Positions 1 to 8,463 of a DNA stretch of 20,869 bases are shown in pieces. A program made the translations under genes and the position numbers. Source of the DNA: a virus; the IMG/VR virus record IMGVR_UViG_3300021375_000204, positions 1 to 20,869 of that record. One strand, given 5' to 3'. The notes beneath the pieces were generated by a model. The model worked only from the letters and a program-made list of their open reading frames with translations. It had not been told where the DNA came from and did not search any database. Position 1 is the stretch's first letter; each line of letters starts with the position of its first letter.

Positions 1-975
1 TACTATTCCACTATTAATTTCTTCTTGTTTCCATTGTGTGTAAGCACAATCGTATAACCATTGTTTTCTATCAAACTTACATTGTATATTACTTTCACCT
101 ATAATGTCAAGCTTGTGGTAGCTTACTGGCCAAGCGTGTGATGTATCTGATAAGGCCACGGTTGGTATACCCTCACATACACTTTCTACTAATGCATTAC
201 TTGAATATGATACAACAACTCTAGCACCATCTAAATCTTTCTGAAATCCACTACCACCATTTGTTTCATTAAAATTATCATAGTTTTTACTATATATGAT
301 TTTGTTTTTAATTCCTGCTTCTCTAAATCTAGCAAAGAAACCACCTTTTTGACCACCATCTGGTGATATATTACCATATTTTTCTAAAAATCTAGGATGA
401 AATCTTACTACAATAGGTTCGTTAGTTAAAGAAGAAATCTTTTTCATTACCATATATAGATAGTTAATATAATTCCATTGTGTGCCTCTAGCTTTAGTGT
501 GTACTATTAATTTATCTTGCATATCGGCTGTATATAAATCATTCAGACTTGTATCAGTAGGATTTTGTAAACATAATAGTATATACTTACCCTCACTTCT
601 CCAAGGTTTAATTTCTATATCTTGTTCTTTTTGTATCATATCCCACCTATCAGACGGCGAGTTTTTATTCTTAAATATACCATTATTATATGTGTAATCA
701 TTTAAACCAATTCTATAATAGTAGTTATCGTCACCAACTTTTATATTTCTTCTAAATGTGGCACCCTCAAATACTATAACAGGCTTTTTAGTTTGTGCAA
801 TATAATCATATTGGTCTTTATAGTCTTTAAAAACACCTCTAACACCTGTGGTAACATATGCGTTTGCGTGTTCAAGGACTTTACGGTCTTCAAACTTTGC
901 AAATTTAAAATCATTATGTGTAGGAAAATTAAAGAAATCTCCTTCTCTAAATGAACCCCAAAAACCAACTATCAT
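1..975 (-). CDS. Polysaccharide-type glycosyltransferase (partial, 3' end beyond window)
   Basis: The frame is open from an ATG at 975 to the window edge: 325 codons, no stop, so the C-terminus is missing. The start overlaps the upstream stop as ATGA. Seen: an HxR-type stretch RFHPRFLEKYG (about 191-201) and a C-terminal block VVVSYSSNALVESVCEGIPTV (about 253-273) followed by WLYDCAYTQW (about 306-315). A Ser-rich loop, then an acidic residue and GxP, is what capsule/GT-B-like transferases show at the nucleotide-sugar site. I recognise this layout from marine phage 'glycosyltransferase' proteins. It resembles the next gene upstream (972-1793), so the two look like paralogues. Donor and acceptor are unknown. 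Likely role by inference: glycan transfer onto a virion or host-surface structure. Confidence 0.8.
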   Translation of the reverse strand, partial: MIVGFWGSFREGDFFNFPTHNDFKFAKFEDRKVLEHANAYVTTGVRGVFKDYKDQYDYIAQTKKPVIVFEGATFRRNIKVGDDNYYYRIGLNDYTYNNGIFKNKNSPSDRWDMIQKEQDIEIKPWRSEGKYILLCLQNPTDTSLNDLYTADMQDKLIVHTKARGTQWNYINYLYMVMKKISSLTNEPIVVRFHPRFLEKYGNISPDGGQKGGFFARFREAGIKNKIIYSKNYDNFNETNGGSGFQKDLDGARVVVSYSSNALVESVCEGIPTVALSDTSHAWPVSYHKLDIIGESNIQCKFDRKQWLYDCAYTQWKQEEINSGIV

Positions 976-1793
976 TGTAACCTCTTAACTGTCTCATATG
1001 CGACACCATTTTTTATTTCTTCTAGTGTAAACTGACAACTTAATAAACTATCTATCCATTTATCTATAAGTTCTTTATCAGGATAATATGGTCTTTCTAT
1101 TTTAGTCAAATCACTTTCACCAACAACATTTGATTGTGATACTTCATCACAAAATACTGGTACACCAGATAATACTGCCTCAATGGCAGCTGTTGATTGC
1201 ATAGTGACCATTGCCCAACAATTTTTTAATTGTTCTTGTAAAGATGTTTTATCACCTTTATTTCTAATTCTAATTTCTCTGTCTGTATATTTTTTTAATG
1301 TTTCAAGTGTATCACTTAACCACTTTTCTTCGGTTATATGATACATTCTACATACTGCTTTAGTTGGTGGACAAACTAGAATATAAGTACCAAAATTCCA
1401 ACCATTAAATGTAATTGGTTTATATCTTTCTATTCTCTTTTTGTCCTGATTTGTTAACTCAACTAACTTATTCAGTTGCAATTGATTCTTTACAACTCTG
1501 TATAATTGACCATAAGGACCTGGTCTATAATCTCTTGTAGCGTAAAAGTAAGCGTGGTCCATATAATAAAATTCGTGGTTTCTTTTTTGACATTCCCATA
1601 TAACTCTTTCTGAACCTCTTAATGTTCCTACAACTGCTAGAGGATTAGTTGTAAAATTTTCCCAATTAAACGTAGGCCAAAACCCCTCTTCAAATGGGTG
1701 TATTCTTTCTCTACCGTTTCTATGTACTATTTGTGAGAAAGCAACAATAAATCTATCTTTAGCACCAGAACCTGTACAAAATCCTTCAATCAT
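972..1793 (-). CDS. Polysaccharide biosynthesis-type transferase (GT-B-like)
   Basis: 273 aa, ATG start, overlapping both neighbours by 4 nt (ATGA), so probably translated by coupling; I see no strong ribosome site. The C-terminal third carries MVTMQSTAAIEAVLSGVPVF (about 195-214). This is the same Ser/Thr-rich loop, then Glu, then GVP as in the partial gene downstream, and it is followed by WIDSLLSCQFTLEEIKNG (about 246-263), which parallels WLYDCAYTQWKQEEINSG there. That pattern is typical of capsule/polysaccharide transferases. The N-terminal half is divergent and rich in aromatic residues. No signal peptide or membrane segment is visible, so it should be cytoplasmic. The substrate cannot be read from sequence. 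Confidence 0.75.
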   Translation of the reverse strand: MIEGFCTGSGAKDRFIVAFSQIVHRNGRERIHPFEEGFWPTFNWENFTTNPLAVVGTLRGSERVIWECQKRNHEFYYMDHAYFYATRDYRPGPYGQLYRVVKNQLQLNKLVELTNQDKKRIERYKPITFNGWNFGTYILVCPPTKAVCRMYHITEEKWLSDTLETLKKYTDREIRIRNKGDKTSLQEQLKNCWAMVTMQSTAAIEAVLSGVPVFCDEVSQSNVVGESDLTKIERPYYPDKELIDKWIDSLLSCQFTLEEIKNGVAYETVKRLQ

Positions 1794-2464
1794 TTTATAT
1801 TAATCTTACATTGTTGGTGATAGTAGTCAAACCATTCTGAATGATAGTCGCAATCGTTAGTATCGTGAAACCAAGGACCACCCTCTGTATAGTGAACGTT
1901 CTTTACATCTTTATTATATTCATATTCATCTGCTAACCAATTCCACTCTAATGGTAAATCACCTATTAGACTTTCATCCTCCAACCATTTAAATTGGTGT
2001 AATTGTAATCCTGAAGCTGTATTAACATAATCTGGTGTTAATGATGTACACTTGTCACAATTCATTAACATAAAACTAGACCAGTTCTTTTTAGGATATT
2101 TTGTTTGTATTTGATTTAAAAACTTTGTTTCAGTTCTTGGTTCATAATCGTGTTTACAAACCTGTACGGCATATTTTTCATCACGCAATCTCCATAATTC
2201 AGAAATATCGCCTAACATTAACTGGTCACAATCCATAAAAACTGCCCAGCCTTTATAGTCTGCTAGATAAGGCACCATAAATCTACTAAAACTAAATTCA
2301 GTTGATTCTAAATTACCTCTTTCTCTAGTAAACGTATCTTTTATATTAGGTAAATAAACAGGTGTAATTGATACCGGTCTGGTACTGTTTTTTAATATAC
2401 TATAAGCAAGTACACTAAAAGCAGCCTTCTCTTTACTATCATAACCAATAAAGACTTTAATCAT
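1790..2464 (-). CDS. GT8-like (GT-A fold) glycosyltransferase
   Basis: 224 aa from the ATG at 2464. A longer frame starts with GTG at 2479, but the internal MIKVFIGYDSKE is the usual beginning of this family and overlaps the upstream gene by only 8 nt. Seen: RFMVPYLADYKGWAVFMDCD (about 61-80), with a DxD-type metal/nucleotide-sugar motif DCD at 78-80, and HYTEGGPWF (about 191-199), which corresponds to the conserved C-terminal His region of GT8-like enzymes. Family knowledge: such enzymes move a sugar from a nucleotide-sugar with retention of configuration, using Mn2+. The sugar and acceptor are unknown. It sits in a tightly overlapping cassette with other sugar-modifying genes. Confidence 0.82.
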   Translation of the reverse strand: MIKVFIGYDSKEKAAFSVLAYSILKNSTRPVSITPVYLPNIKDTFTRERGNLESTEFSFSRFMVPYLADYKGWAVFMDCDQLMLGDISELWRLRDEKYAVQVCKHDYEPRTETKFLNQIQTKYPKKNWSSFMLMNCDKCTSLTPDYVNTASGLQLHQFKWLEDESLIGDLPLEWNWLADEYEYNKDVKNVHYTEGGPWFHDTNDCDYHSEWFDYYHQQCKINIK

Positions 2465-2945
2465 AGCATATAATACCACATACTGGAGTTTTAGTTTCTA
2501 AATCGTGTATTTCATCTAACTTTAGTCTGTACCATTTACCAGGTTCAGGTTTAAATTTAAACTTACATAATTCAGCTTCTTTATCTTCTACTGTACGTGT
2601 TTGGTCAAGTCTTTCATTTTCAAACCATTGTGACCAAAATCTAAATTGATTATCAAAGTCAAGTGCATAGAAAAAAACTTCTTCTTTTTTAGCGTCTGCA
2701 AATAGAGGAACATCTTTCATACACCAATAATAATACTTACCTTTTTCTGGTAATAATATGCTTCTAAATTCGTGTTGCAACCATTCTGATAGTTCATTTG
2801 ATACTTTATGAAAACTAAACTTTTCTCTATATTTTTCATAATTACCATCAATAGGTTTTTCTGCAATTGCTTCATTAGATTCAATTAACTCTTTAGGTAT
2901 TTCTTTGATACCCTTTTCTTCTTGTACAAATGAATTGTAAATCAT
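2457..2945 (-). CDS. Unrecognised protein in the glycosyltransferase cassette
   Basis: 162 aa. It starts as ATGA overlapping the upstream stop and overlaps the downstream transferase by 8 nt, so it is embedded in the coupled operon. I do not recognise a family. Visible features: soluble, no signal peptide or membrane segment, rich in Trp, Phe and Tyr (YYYWCMKD about 82-89, FRFWSQWF about 110-117), and the C-terminal CGIICYD. The first 50 residues are charged and look less ordered. The conserved context suggests a role with the transferases, for example an acceptor-binding or accessory protein, but nothing in the sequence proves that. Confidence 0.7.
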   Translation of the reverse strand: MIYNSFVQEEKGIKEIPKELIESNEAIAEKPIDGNYEKYREKFSFHKVSNELSEWLQHEFRSILLPEKGKYYYWCMKDVPLFADAKKEEVFFYALDFDNQFRFWSQWFENERLDQTRTVEDKEAELCKFKFKPEPGKWYRLKLDEIHDLETKTPVCGIICYD

Positions 2946-3658
2946 ACTCTAGCCTCCGGACTTTTCATTAACTTTTTTCTTTTAGGACCTTTTATGTGGT
3001 CATACACCGGTCCTAATATAGACCTTGCTTGTACGTGTCCTGTTTTACCATCACCAATGTCTTTATTCTTGACACCATTCTTTTCATATTTTTTTCTCAC
3101 TAAATCCCATATATAACTATCGTGTTGTTCTTTTTCTTTGTATATTAAATCTTCATTGTACATATTCTGCATTTCAACTGCATATTTTACCACATCTGGA
3201 TGTTTCATATTGAAGTATAAAAAACCACATTCACTATAATGATTTCCTCTACCTAGATAACTCATCATCATATCGTTATTGTGTATGTGTTTCTTTACCC
3301 ATTCTTCATCAATAGTTTTATAAAATACACTATCAGCGTCTATACAAATTAAACCATCATAGTCTTCGTTAGTAATAATCTCATTTGTATAAGCATATAC
3401 TTTATAAGAAAATCTAACACCATCATTAATATATCCAGCAGGTGTATCTGCAACAGGTCTTTCTTTGTTTCTATTTACAAACTCTTCGCATTGTGGTATC
3501 TCATCAAACGTACTTTTAGGCATAAAGTTCGTATGTGGTATATCTAACATATCTTCACTATATACAATCAAGTTAAATGGCCAGTTATAGGTTTCAAAAA
3601 ACTTATGACCATATTGTTTATATAACTTTTTGTTTAAAGTTGTGACTACACCAATCAT
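2942..3658 (-). CDS. GT-A type glycosyltransferase
   Basis: 238 aa, ATG start, 4-nt ATGA overlaps at both ends. Seen: an N-terminal MIGVVTTLNKKLYKQYG typical of nucleotide-binding strands, LICIDADSVF (about 103-112) with the DxD motif DAD, YSECGFLYFN (about 141-150), HDSYIWDLV near 180, and a basic GPKRKKLMKSPE tail that I recognise from similar marine phage proteins. DxD followed by a Glu/Cys-Gly-Phe-x-x-Phe-N block fits GT-A fold enzymes that read a nucleotide-sugar. It differs clearly from the other DxD protein (1790-2464), so it probably performs a separate transfer step. Substrate unknown. Confidence 0.78.
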   Translation of the reverse strand: MIGVVTTLNKKLYKQYGHKFFETYNWPFNLIVYSEDMLDIPHTNFMPKSTFDEIPQCEEFVNRNKERPVADTPAGYINDGVRFSYKVYAYTNEIITNEDYDGLICIDADSVFYKTIDEEWVKKHIHNNDMMMSYLGRGNHYSECGFLYFNMKHPDVVKYAVEMQNMYNEDLIYKEKEQHDSYIWDLVRKKYEKNGVKNKDIGDGKTGHVQARSILGPVYDHIKGPKRKKLMKSPEARV

Positions 3659-4347
3659 TTTGTAAATACTGTTTCTTTCCTATAATTACCTCTACGAAAG
3701 TATTTAATTGAAGCCATAATACTTTCAACATCTTTTGCATATTCTTTTTCTTTATCGTTTCTCAATGGTAATTCTAACACTACAACTGCATTATTTTTTG
3801 ACATCAATTCTAAACCACCTAGTACAATTTCTTTTTCGTGTTCTTGACAATCTACTTTGATAAAATCCACATTTTGGTCAAACTTATCTACATAATCATC
3901 CAACATTCTAACATCTGTTGTTAACTTTTTTAATGCTGATTCTTTTAATGTTCTTTGAGAGTTGCCATATTGTACACCGTGAGCTAGAAGACTTACGTTA
4001 CCACTTTCATCAGGACTTTGAAATAGTACGGCGTCTTTCTGGTGTTTGTTTGATAATGCTATCTCTTCTAATGTCCAGTTATTAAAACTTTCCATATTTC
4101 TTTTATAACATTCTATGTTTTCTGGATGTGGTTCAAATGCAACTACCTTTTCAAACTTTTTTGATAAGTCTTTAGACCAAAAACCAATATTACCACCAAT
4201 GTCTAATGCTAAACCTAATTTCTTAACAAATGATAATGAATAGTCTCTTTGTTCTTTTTGATATTCAAAATTACCATAGTGGTCTACTATATGAGTATCG
4301 TAATGTGTGTCCCAATCAGGCAACCACCAAGTTTTAATTAATTTCAC
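3655..4347 (-). CDS. FkbM-family SAM-dependent methyltransferase
   Basis: 230 aa, starting at a GTG (4347) whose GTGA overlaps the stop of the upstream gene. AGGAA seven bases upstream serves as ribosome site, and no other Met occurs until about residue 85, so the GTG start is well supported. Seen: LDIGGNIGFWSKDL (about 48-61), the SAM-binding motif I; VVAFEPHPENIE (about 68-79), motif II with the acidic ribose-binding Glu; and FIKVDCQEHEKEIVLGG (about 162-178), the FkbM hallmark block. Family knowledge: FkbM proteins mostly O-methylate sugars or hydroxyls. In this cassette, methylation (capping) of a glycan is the simplest reading, but the target is inferred. Confidence 0.9.
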   Translation of the reverse strand: MKLIKTWWLPDWDTHYDTHIVDHYGNFEYQKEQRDYSLSFVKKLGLALDIGGNIGFWSKDLSKKFEKVVAFEPHPENIECYKRNMESFNNWTLEEIALSNKHQKDAVLFQSPDESGNVSLLAHGVQYGNSQRTLKESALKKLTTDVRMLDDYVDKFDQNVDFIKVDCQEHEKEIVLGGLELMSKNNAVVVLELPLRNDKEKEYAKDVESIMASIKYFRRGNYRKETVFTK

Positions 4348-4895
4348 TTTTCACTTCCTATTTTTTGTATAAAATAACTATCTGCAATATCTGATAATGG
4401 ATTAGTTGCCTTATCTGTATCAAATATCTTTTTTAAGTCAATTTTAGTTTGTTTTATAAATTCATTTAACATCATATCTTTATCAGCATTACCTTTTCCT
4501 GTCGCACCTTTTTTAACAACACTTGGCACGACTGCTTCATAAGTAAGTCCCTTTTCAAGTATTCTATATTTGAGTATACCACAGTTCTCAGCGATTTGAA
4601 AAAGTCCTTGACCTTTTGAACCGTAAGAATAGCCTTCAATAAATATTTTTGGAGTTCCGAGTGGAGCAAGAATATTGAATACGAAATCTGATATATAACC
4701 AAATCTCTCAATAGGGTCTTTCCATTCTTTATGTTCATAACCAATAATATTATCACTTTGTTTACCAATCCACTTTTTCTTGTTTGTCAAATAATAAAAG
4801 TTTAAAGTACCGCCGTCATTCACACATACAGCAGGACTAGTTAGACTATAATCAATCCCAACTATCGTCCTCTGCTTTGTTATAATTTTCTTCAT
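4344..4895 (-). CDS. RuvC-like Holliday-junction resolvase/nuclease
   Basis: 183 aa from the ATG at 4895, which has GAGGA just upstream. A longer frame begins with GTG at 4919 and would overlap the upstream gene further. The RNase H-like acidic site is complete: IVGIDYSLTSP with Asp15, IFIEGYSYG with Glu87, and PLSDIADSYF with Asp169 and Asp172, spaced like the RuvC DxxD. KGATGKGNADKD (about 129-140) matches the conserved Lys-rich loop of phage RuvC-like proteins. Role by family: cutting four-way or branched DNA before packaging, as T4 gp49 (endonuclease VII) does. Neighbours are replication and nucleotide genes upstream and the sugar cassette downstream. Confidence 0.85.
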   Translation of the reverse strand: MKKIITKQRTIVGIDYSLTSPAVCVNDGGTLNFYYLTNKKKWIGKQSDNIIGYEHKEWKDPIERFGYISDFVFNILAPLGTPKIFIEGYSYGSKGQGLFQIAENCGILKYRILEKGLTYEAVVPSVVKKGATGKGNADKDMMLNEFIKQTKIDLKKIFDTDKATNPLSDIADSYFIQKIGSEK

Positions 4896-5025
4896 CAAAT
4901 TCCTCAACTTCCCATCCACAAAAAGGACAAGTTAATGGTTCTAAATCTTGAACCTCTATGTCCCATTCTACGGTATATTTAGTCTCACAATTTGAGCAGA
5001 CTTTTTGTGCTTTTTCTAATGCCAT
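4852..5025 (-). CDS. Small zinc-ribbon protein
   Basis: 57 aa, read directly from the sequence. The ATG at 5025 overlaps the nrdB stop by one base (TAATG), and the 3' end overlaps the RuvC-like gene by 44 nt. It carries CSNC (10-13) and CPFC (33-36), two CxxC pairs 19 residues apart, which fits one zinc ribbon; the tail is acidic (EEFDEENYNKAEDD). I recall small proteins of this form near ribonucleotide reductase or recombination genes in marine T4-like phages. The function is unknown. Binding to nucleic acid or to a partner protein is possible. Tight coupling to nrdB means it is made with the nucleotide enzymes. Confidence 0.8.
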   Translation of the reverse strand: MALEKAQKVCSNCETKYTVEWDIEVQDLEPLTCPFCGWEVEEFDEENYNKAEDDSWD

Positions 5026-6128
5026 TATAGTTTAAACTTTTTAAATTGGTCTTTTTTAACGTCTTGCTTAATACCACCAATTACATAAGATTCAATCTCT
5101 GTCTCTTGTGGTGCGTTTTGTGTAGAACGGCTGTTTAACCAATGTTCTACCCAAGGTAAAGGATTTGTTTTTTGCTCGTATCTCGGTTCTAGGCCGATTG
5201 CTTTCATTCTTCGGTTCGCCATATACTCTACAAACTGGTGTAATAGTTTTTCTGATAAACCAATCATACTTCCTTTGGAAAATAGATATGTTGCCCAACG
5301 TTTTTCCTCCTGAACAGCCTCATCATACATAGTATAAACTTCTTTTTCACTATCTTTAATTACTTTGTTCATCACTTTGTCATTTTCGTGGTCTCTGTAA
5401 TTATTGATAATTCTTTGTGACATTGCTAAGTGTTGTGATTCGTCTCTTGCAATAAAAGAAATAATCTTAGCACTACCTTCAAGTAGTTTTAATTCACCAA
5501 ATGCAAATGAACAAGCAAATGATACATAGAATCTTAAACCCTCTAGTATGTTAACTGTTACCAATGCTTTCCATAATTTCTTTTTGATTTCGTATTCGTC
5601 AACACTCTTCTTATCTAAATGCCACTTATAACCTGTGTCAATTAGGTCATCATAAGTCTCTGTAATAGTTTTTGCTCTTCGTTCAATTTTTTCATCACCA
5701 ATAATTGTATCAAATACTTCATTTGGATTTGAATATAGATTTTTAATAATGTATGTATAACTTCTACTATGAATTGTCTCAATGAAATCCCAAGTCACAA
5801 TACAACCTTCAATTTCTGGTAAAGAAACAAACGGTAAAAATGCAAGGCACGGACCTCTACCTTGTACACTATCTAACATAGTTTGGTATTTTAGATTAGA
5901 TGTAAAAATAAACTTTTGTTGTTCATTTAATTCTGCATAATCATTTCTATCTTTTTGTAAAGATACTTCTTCTGGTCTCCAAAAATAACCCATTTGTTGT
6001 TGATTCAGTTTATCAAAAATAGGATATTTCATATCACTATATTGTTGTACTTGTAAATCTTCACCAAAAAACATAGGTTGTTTTGTGAAATCAATATTTT
6101 TATTTGTGTTAAATACACTTCTCGCCAT
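5025..6128 (-). CDS. nrdB: Ribonucleoside-diphosphate reductase beta subunit (class Ia)
   Basis: 367 aa, the usual length. It holds the di-iron centre and radical used by NrdA to turn ribonucleotides into deoxyribonucleotides. All iron ligands are visible: Asp86 (TMLDS), Glu117 and His120 (WDFIETIHSRSY), Glu196 (ILEGLRF), and Glu230 and His233 (ARDESQH). The radical tyrosine is Tyr124, four residues after the His120 ligand, as in E. coli NrdB (His118/Tyr122). The C-terminus KKDQFKKFKL presumably docks to NrdA. It lies 10 bp downstream of nrdA with AAGGA before the ATG, so the two should be co-expressed. Cytoplasmic. Confidence 0.96.
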   Translation of the reverse strand: MARSVFNTNKNIDFTKQPMFFGEDLQVQQYSDMKYPIFDKLNQQQMGYFWRPEEVSLQKDRNDYAELNEQQKFIFTSNLKYQTMLDSVQGRGPCLAFLPFVSLPEIEGCIVTWDFIETIHSRSYTYIIKNLYSNPNEVFDTIIGDEKIERRAKTITETYDDLIDTGYKWHLDKKSVDEYEIKKKLWKALVTVNILEGLRFYVSFACSFAFGELKLLEGSAKIISFIARDESQHLAMSQRIINNYRDHENDKVMNKVIKDSEKEVYTMYDEAVQEEKRWATYLFSKGSMIGLSEKLLHQFVEYMANRRMKAIGLEPRYEQKTNPLPWVEHWLNSRSTQNAPQETEIESYVIGGIKQDVKKDQFKKFKL

Positions 6129-6138
6129 TTTTAAGTCC

Positions 6139-8454
6139 TTAAATTGTACAACTATCGCAATCTTCTTCAGCTTGCAATGTTGCCGGTTCTGTTTCCTTTA
6201 CTTCGTCTTTCCAACCTACTGGATGTGTAGGTTCGTCTTCGTCTTTTTTACTATCATAAGTGTTTTGATAGTAAGAGGTTTTCCAACCTAATTTATAAGT
6301 TGTTAACAAGTCTTGAGCCATAACCGAAATAGGTACTTGACCCTCGTCAAAATGTTCGGGATTATATGACCAGTTTCCACTAATTGCCTGGTCAAAATAC
6401 TTTTGCATTACTGCAACGATATTTATATATCCTTCATTCCCTTTCATATCCCATAATAGAGTATAAAAGTTTTTTAATCTAGGATAATCGGGTACAATTT
6501 GTTTTAATGTACCTTTTTTAGACTTTTTAATACTTAAATAGTCTCTAGGTGGTTCGATACCATTTGTCGCATTTGAAACAACACTAGATGACTCACTTGG
6601 CATTTGTGCTGATAACGTACTATGTCTCAATCCAAATTCTTTAATATCTTTTCTTAATTTATCCCACTTCATAGATAGTTTACGATTTACAATTTCATCT
6701 ACTTCTTTTTTGTAGGTGTCTATTGGTAATATACCATCAGAGTATTTTGTTCTATTAAAGTATTCACAAGCACCTTTTTCTTTTGCAATGTTATTACTTG
6801 CTTGCAATAGATAATATTGGAATGCTTCAGTAAGTATATCTACTTCTTTCCAAGCTTCTTTACTTTCATATGAAACTTTGTTCTTTGCCAAATAGTGTGC
6901 AAGACCAATATAACCAATACCTAAACTTCTTCTTGCCTTTGTAGATACTTCGGCAGCCTTAACAGGATATTGCTGATGGTCAATAATTTCTTCTAATGCT
7001 CTAACAGCCAAATCACATAAGTTTTCTAAATCTTCAACATACTGTATTTTACCAACATTGATAGCAGATAGAATACATAAAGCAATCTCGCCTTCACCAT
7101 CAATATGACTAATAGGGTCTGTTGGTAATGTAATCTCTTGACATAAGTTTGACATATAAATTCTGTCTTTGAAACTAGAGTGAGTATTACAATGGTCAAT
7201 ATTCATAATGTAAATACGACCTGTCTCTGCTCTCTCTTTTAATATATCACCAAATAATTCTTGAGCACCTACTTTTGTTTTTTTAATACTGGTTTTTCTT
7301 TCGGCTTTGGTATATAAGTCATCAAACGTCTCTGACCCCCAAGCCTGATAGAGCTCAGGTACTTCGTGTGGCGAGAAGAGTGTAATTTCTTCGTCATTAA
7401 TAAACCTTTCATAAAATAACTTTGAAATCTGAATAGAGTAATCTAATTTTCTAACTCTGTTATCTTCGGTGCCTTTGTTGTTTTTTAAAACAATAATATC
7501 TTTTATTTCTTGGTGCCAAATAGGGAAGTGAACCGTTGCGCTACCGCCTCTAACACCATTTTGAGTGCAACACTTAACCGTTGACTCAAACTTTTTGAGG
7601 AATGGTATAACTCCTGTGTGTTGTACTTCACCGCCTCTAATTCTGGCGTTAATGCCTCTGATTCTCCCAGCGTTAATACCAATTCCAGCCCTTTGTGCAA
7701 CGTAGTTGCCAATAGCCATATCACTAGAGAAAATACTAGGTAGAGTGTCATCAACATCAACCAAAACACAACTAGCGTACTGGCGAATAGGTGTTCTAAC
7801 GCCGGCCATAACAGGCGTAGGAATGTTGATTTTAAATTTTGAAATAGCTTCATAATACTTCCTTACATAACTTAATCTTGTGTTTTTTGGATACTTTGCA
7901 AATAATGTGGCTGCAATAAGCATATACATAAATTGAGGTGTTTCAAACACTTCACCTGTACTTCTATCTTGCACCAAATATTTGTCTATTACTTGTCTTA
8001 AACCAGCATATGTGAAATCATAATCTCTTTCGTGATTAATCCAATTTTCCATTCTATCAAAATCACTTTTACTATACCAATTTAATATTTCTGAATCATA
8101 AACACCAATCTCTACACCTTTTTTAGTGTGTGTAAAAATGTGTGGGTGGTCCCATAGTTTATGATGAATTTGTTTTCTCAAACTATATAATAATAACCTA
8201 GAGGCAACAAACTGATAATTAGGATTGTCTAGTGAAATTAAATCTGAAGCAGACTTAATAAGAATTTGTTGAATTTCATCTGTTGTAATACCGTCATAGA
8301 ATTGTAAACCACTATTCATTTCTACTTGTGATGATGATACACCTGAAATATCTTCACACGCATACTCCACCATTTCGTGTATCTTATCAATGTTAAGAGA
8401 TTCTAATCCTCTACCATTTCTTTTCTTCACCTGCAACGTCTTATTATCTACCAT
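6139..8454 (-). CDS. nrdA: Ribonucleoside-diphosphate reductase alpha subunit (class Ia)
   Basis: 771 aa, the normal length for the catalytic subunit. It starts with an ATP-cone (about 6-95: VKKRNGRGLESLNIDKI and following), the allosteric activity site. Catalytic residues are in place: Cys229 (YASCVLV), Asn436/Cys438/Glu440 (SNLCQE) and Cys460 (EIALCILSAINVG). The C-terminal redox pair is present as CDSC at 766-769, which accepts electrons from thioredoxin or glutaredoxin. MPSESSSVVSNATNGIEPPR is the substrate-phosphate region. Role: making dNDPs for phage DNA synthesis. It sits 9 bp after the primase gene and 10 bp before nrdB, in one operon. Confidence 0.97.
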   Translation of the reverse strand: MVDNKTLQVKKRNGRGLESLNIDKIHEMVEYACEDISGVSSSQVEMNSGLQFYDGITTDEIQQILIKSASDLISLDNPNYQFVASRLLLYSLRKQIHHKLWDHPHIFTHTKKGVEIGVYDSEILNWYSKSDFDRMENWINHERDYDFTYAGLRQVIDKYLVQDRSTGEVFETPQFMYMLIAATLFAKYPKNTRLSYVRKYYEAISKFKINIPTPVMAGVRTPIRQYASCVLVDVDDTLPSIFSSDMAIGNYVAQRAGIGINAGRIRGINARIRGGEVQHTGVIPFLKKFESTVKCCTQNGVRGGSATVHFPIWHQEIKDIIVLKNNKGTEDNRVRKLDYSIQISKLFYERFINDEEITLFSPHEVPELYQAWGSETFDDLYTKAERKTSIKKTKVGAQELFGDILKERAETGRIYIMNIDHCNTHSSFKDRIYMSNLCQEITLPTDPISHIDGEGEIALCILSAINVGKIQYVEDLENLCDLAVRALEEIIDHQQYPVKAAEVSTKARRSLGIGYIGLAHYLAKNKVSYESKEAWKEVDILTEAFQYYLLQASNNIAKEKGACEYFNRTKYSDGILPIDTYKKEVDEIVNRKLSMKWDKLRKDIKEFGLRHSTLSAQMPSESSSVVSNATNGIEPPRDYLSIKKSKKGTLKQIVPDYPRLKNFYTLLWDMKGNEGYINIVAVMQKYFDQAISGNWSYNPEHFDEGQVPISVMAQDLLTTYKLGWKTSYYQNTYDSKKDEDEPTHPVGWKDEVKETEPATLQAEEDCDSCTI

Positions 8455-8463
8455 ATTTCTCTC

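Noticed and set aside
774-968. 64-codon minus-strand frame
   Set aside because: It lies out of frame inside the partial glycosyltransferase, whose own frame runs unbroken from 975 to the window edge.
4472-4768. 98-codon minus-strand frame
   Set aside because: Out-of-frame shadow of the RuvC-like gene, which has complete catalytic residues.
6420-6427. TATAAATA on the minus strand within nrdA
   Set aside because: It encodes Tyr-Ile-Asn in a conserved stretch, lacks the CCTT flank, and is not placed before a late gene. Treated as chance.
7503-7853. 116-codon minus-strand frame
   Set aside because: Out-of-frame shadow within nrdA, in its most conserved part.
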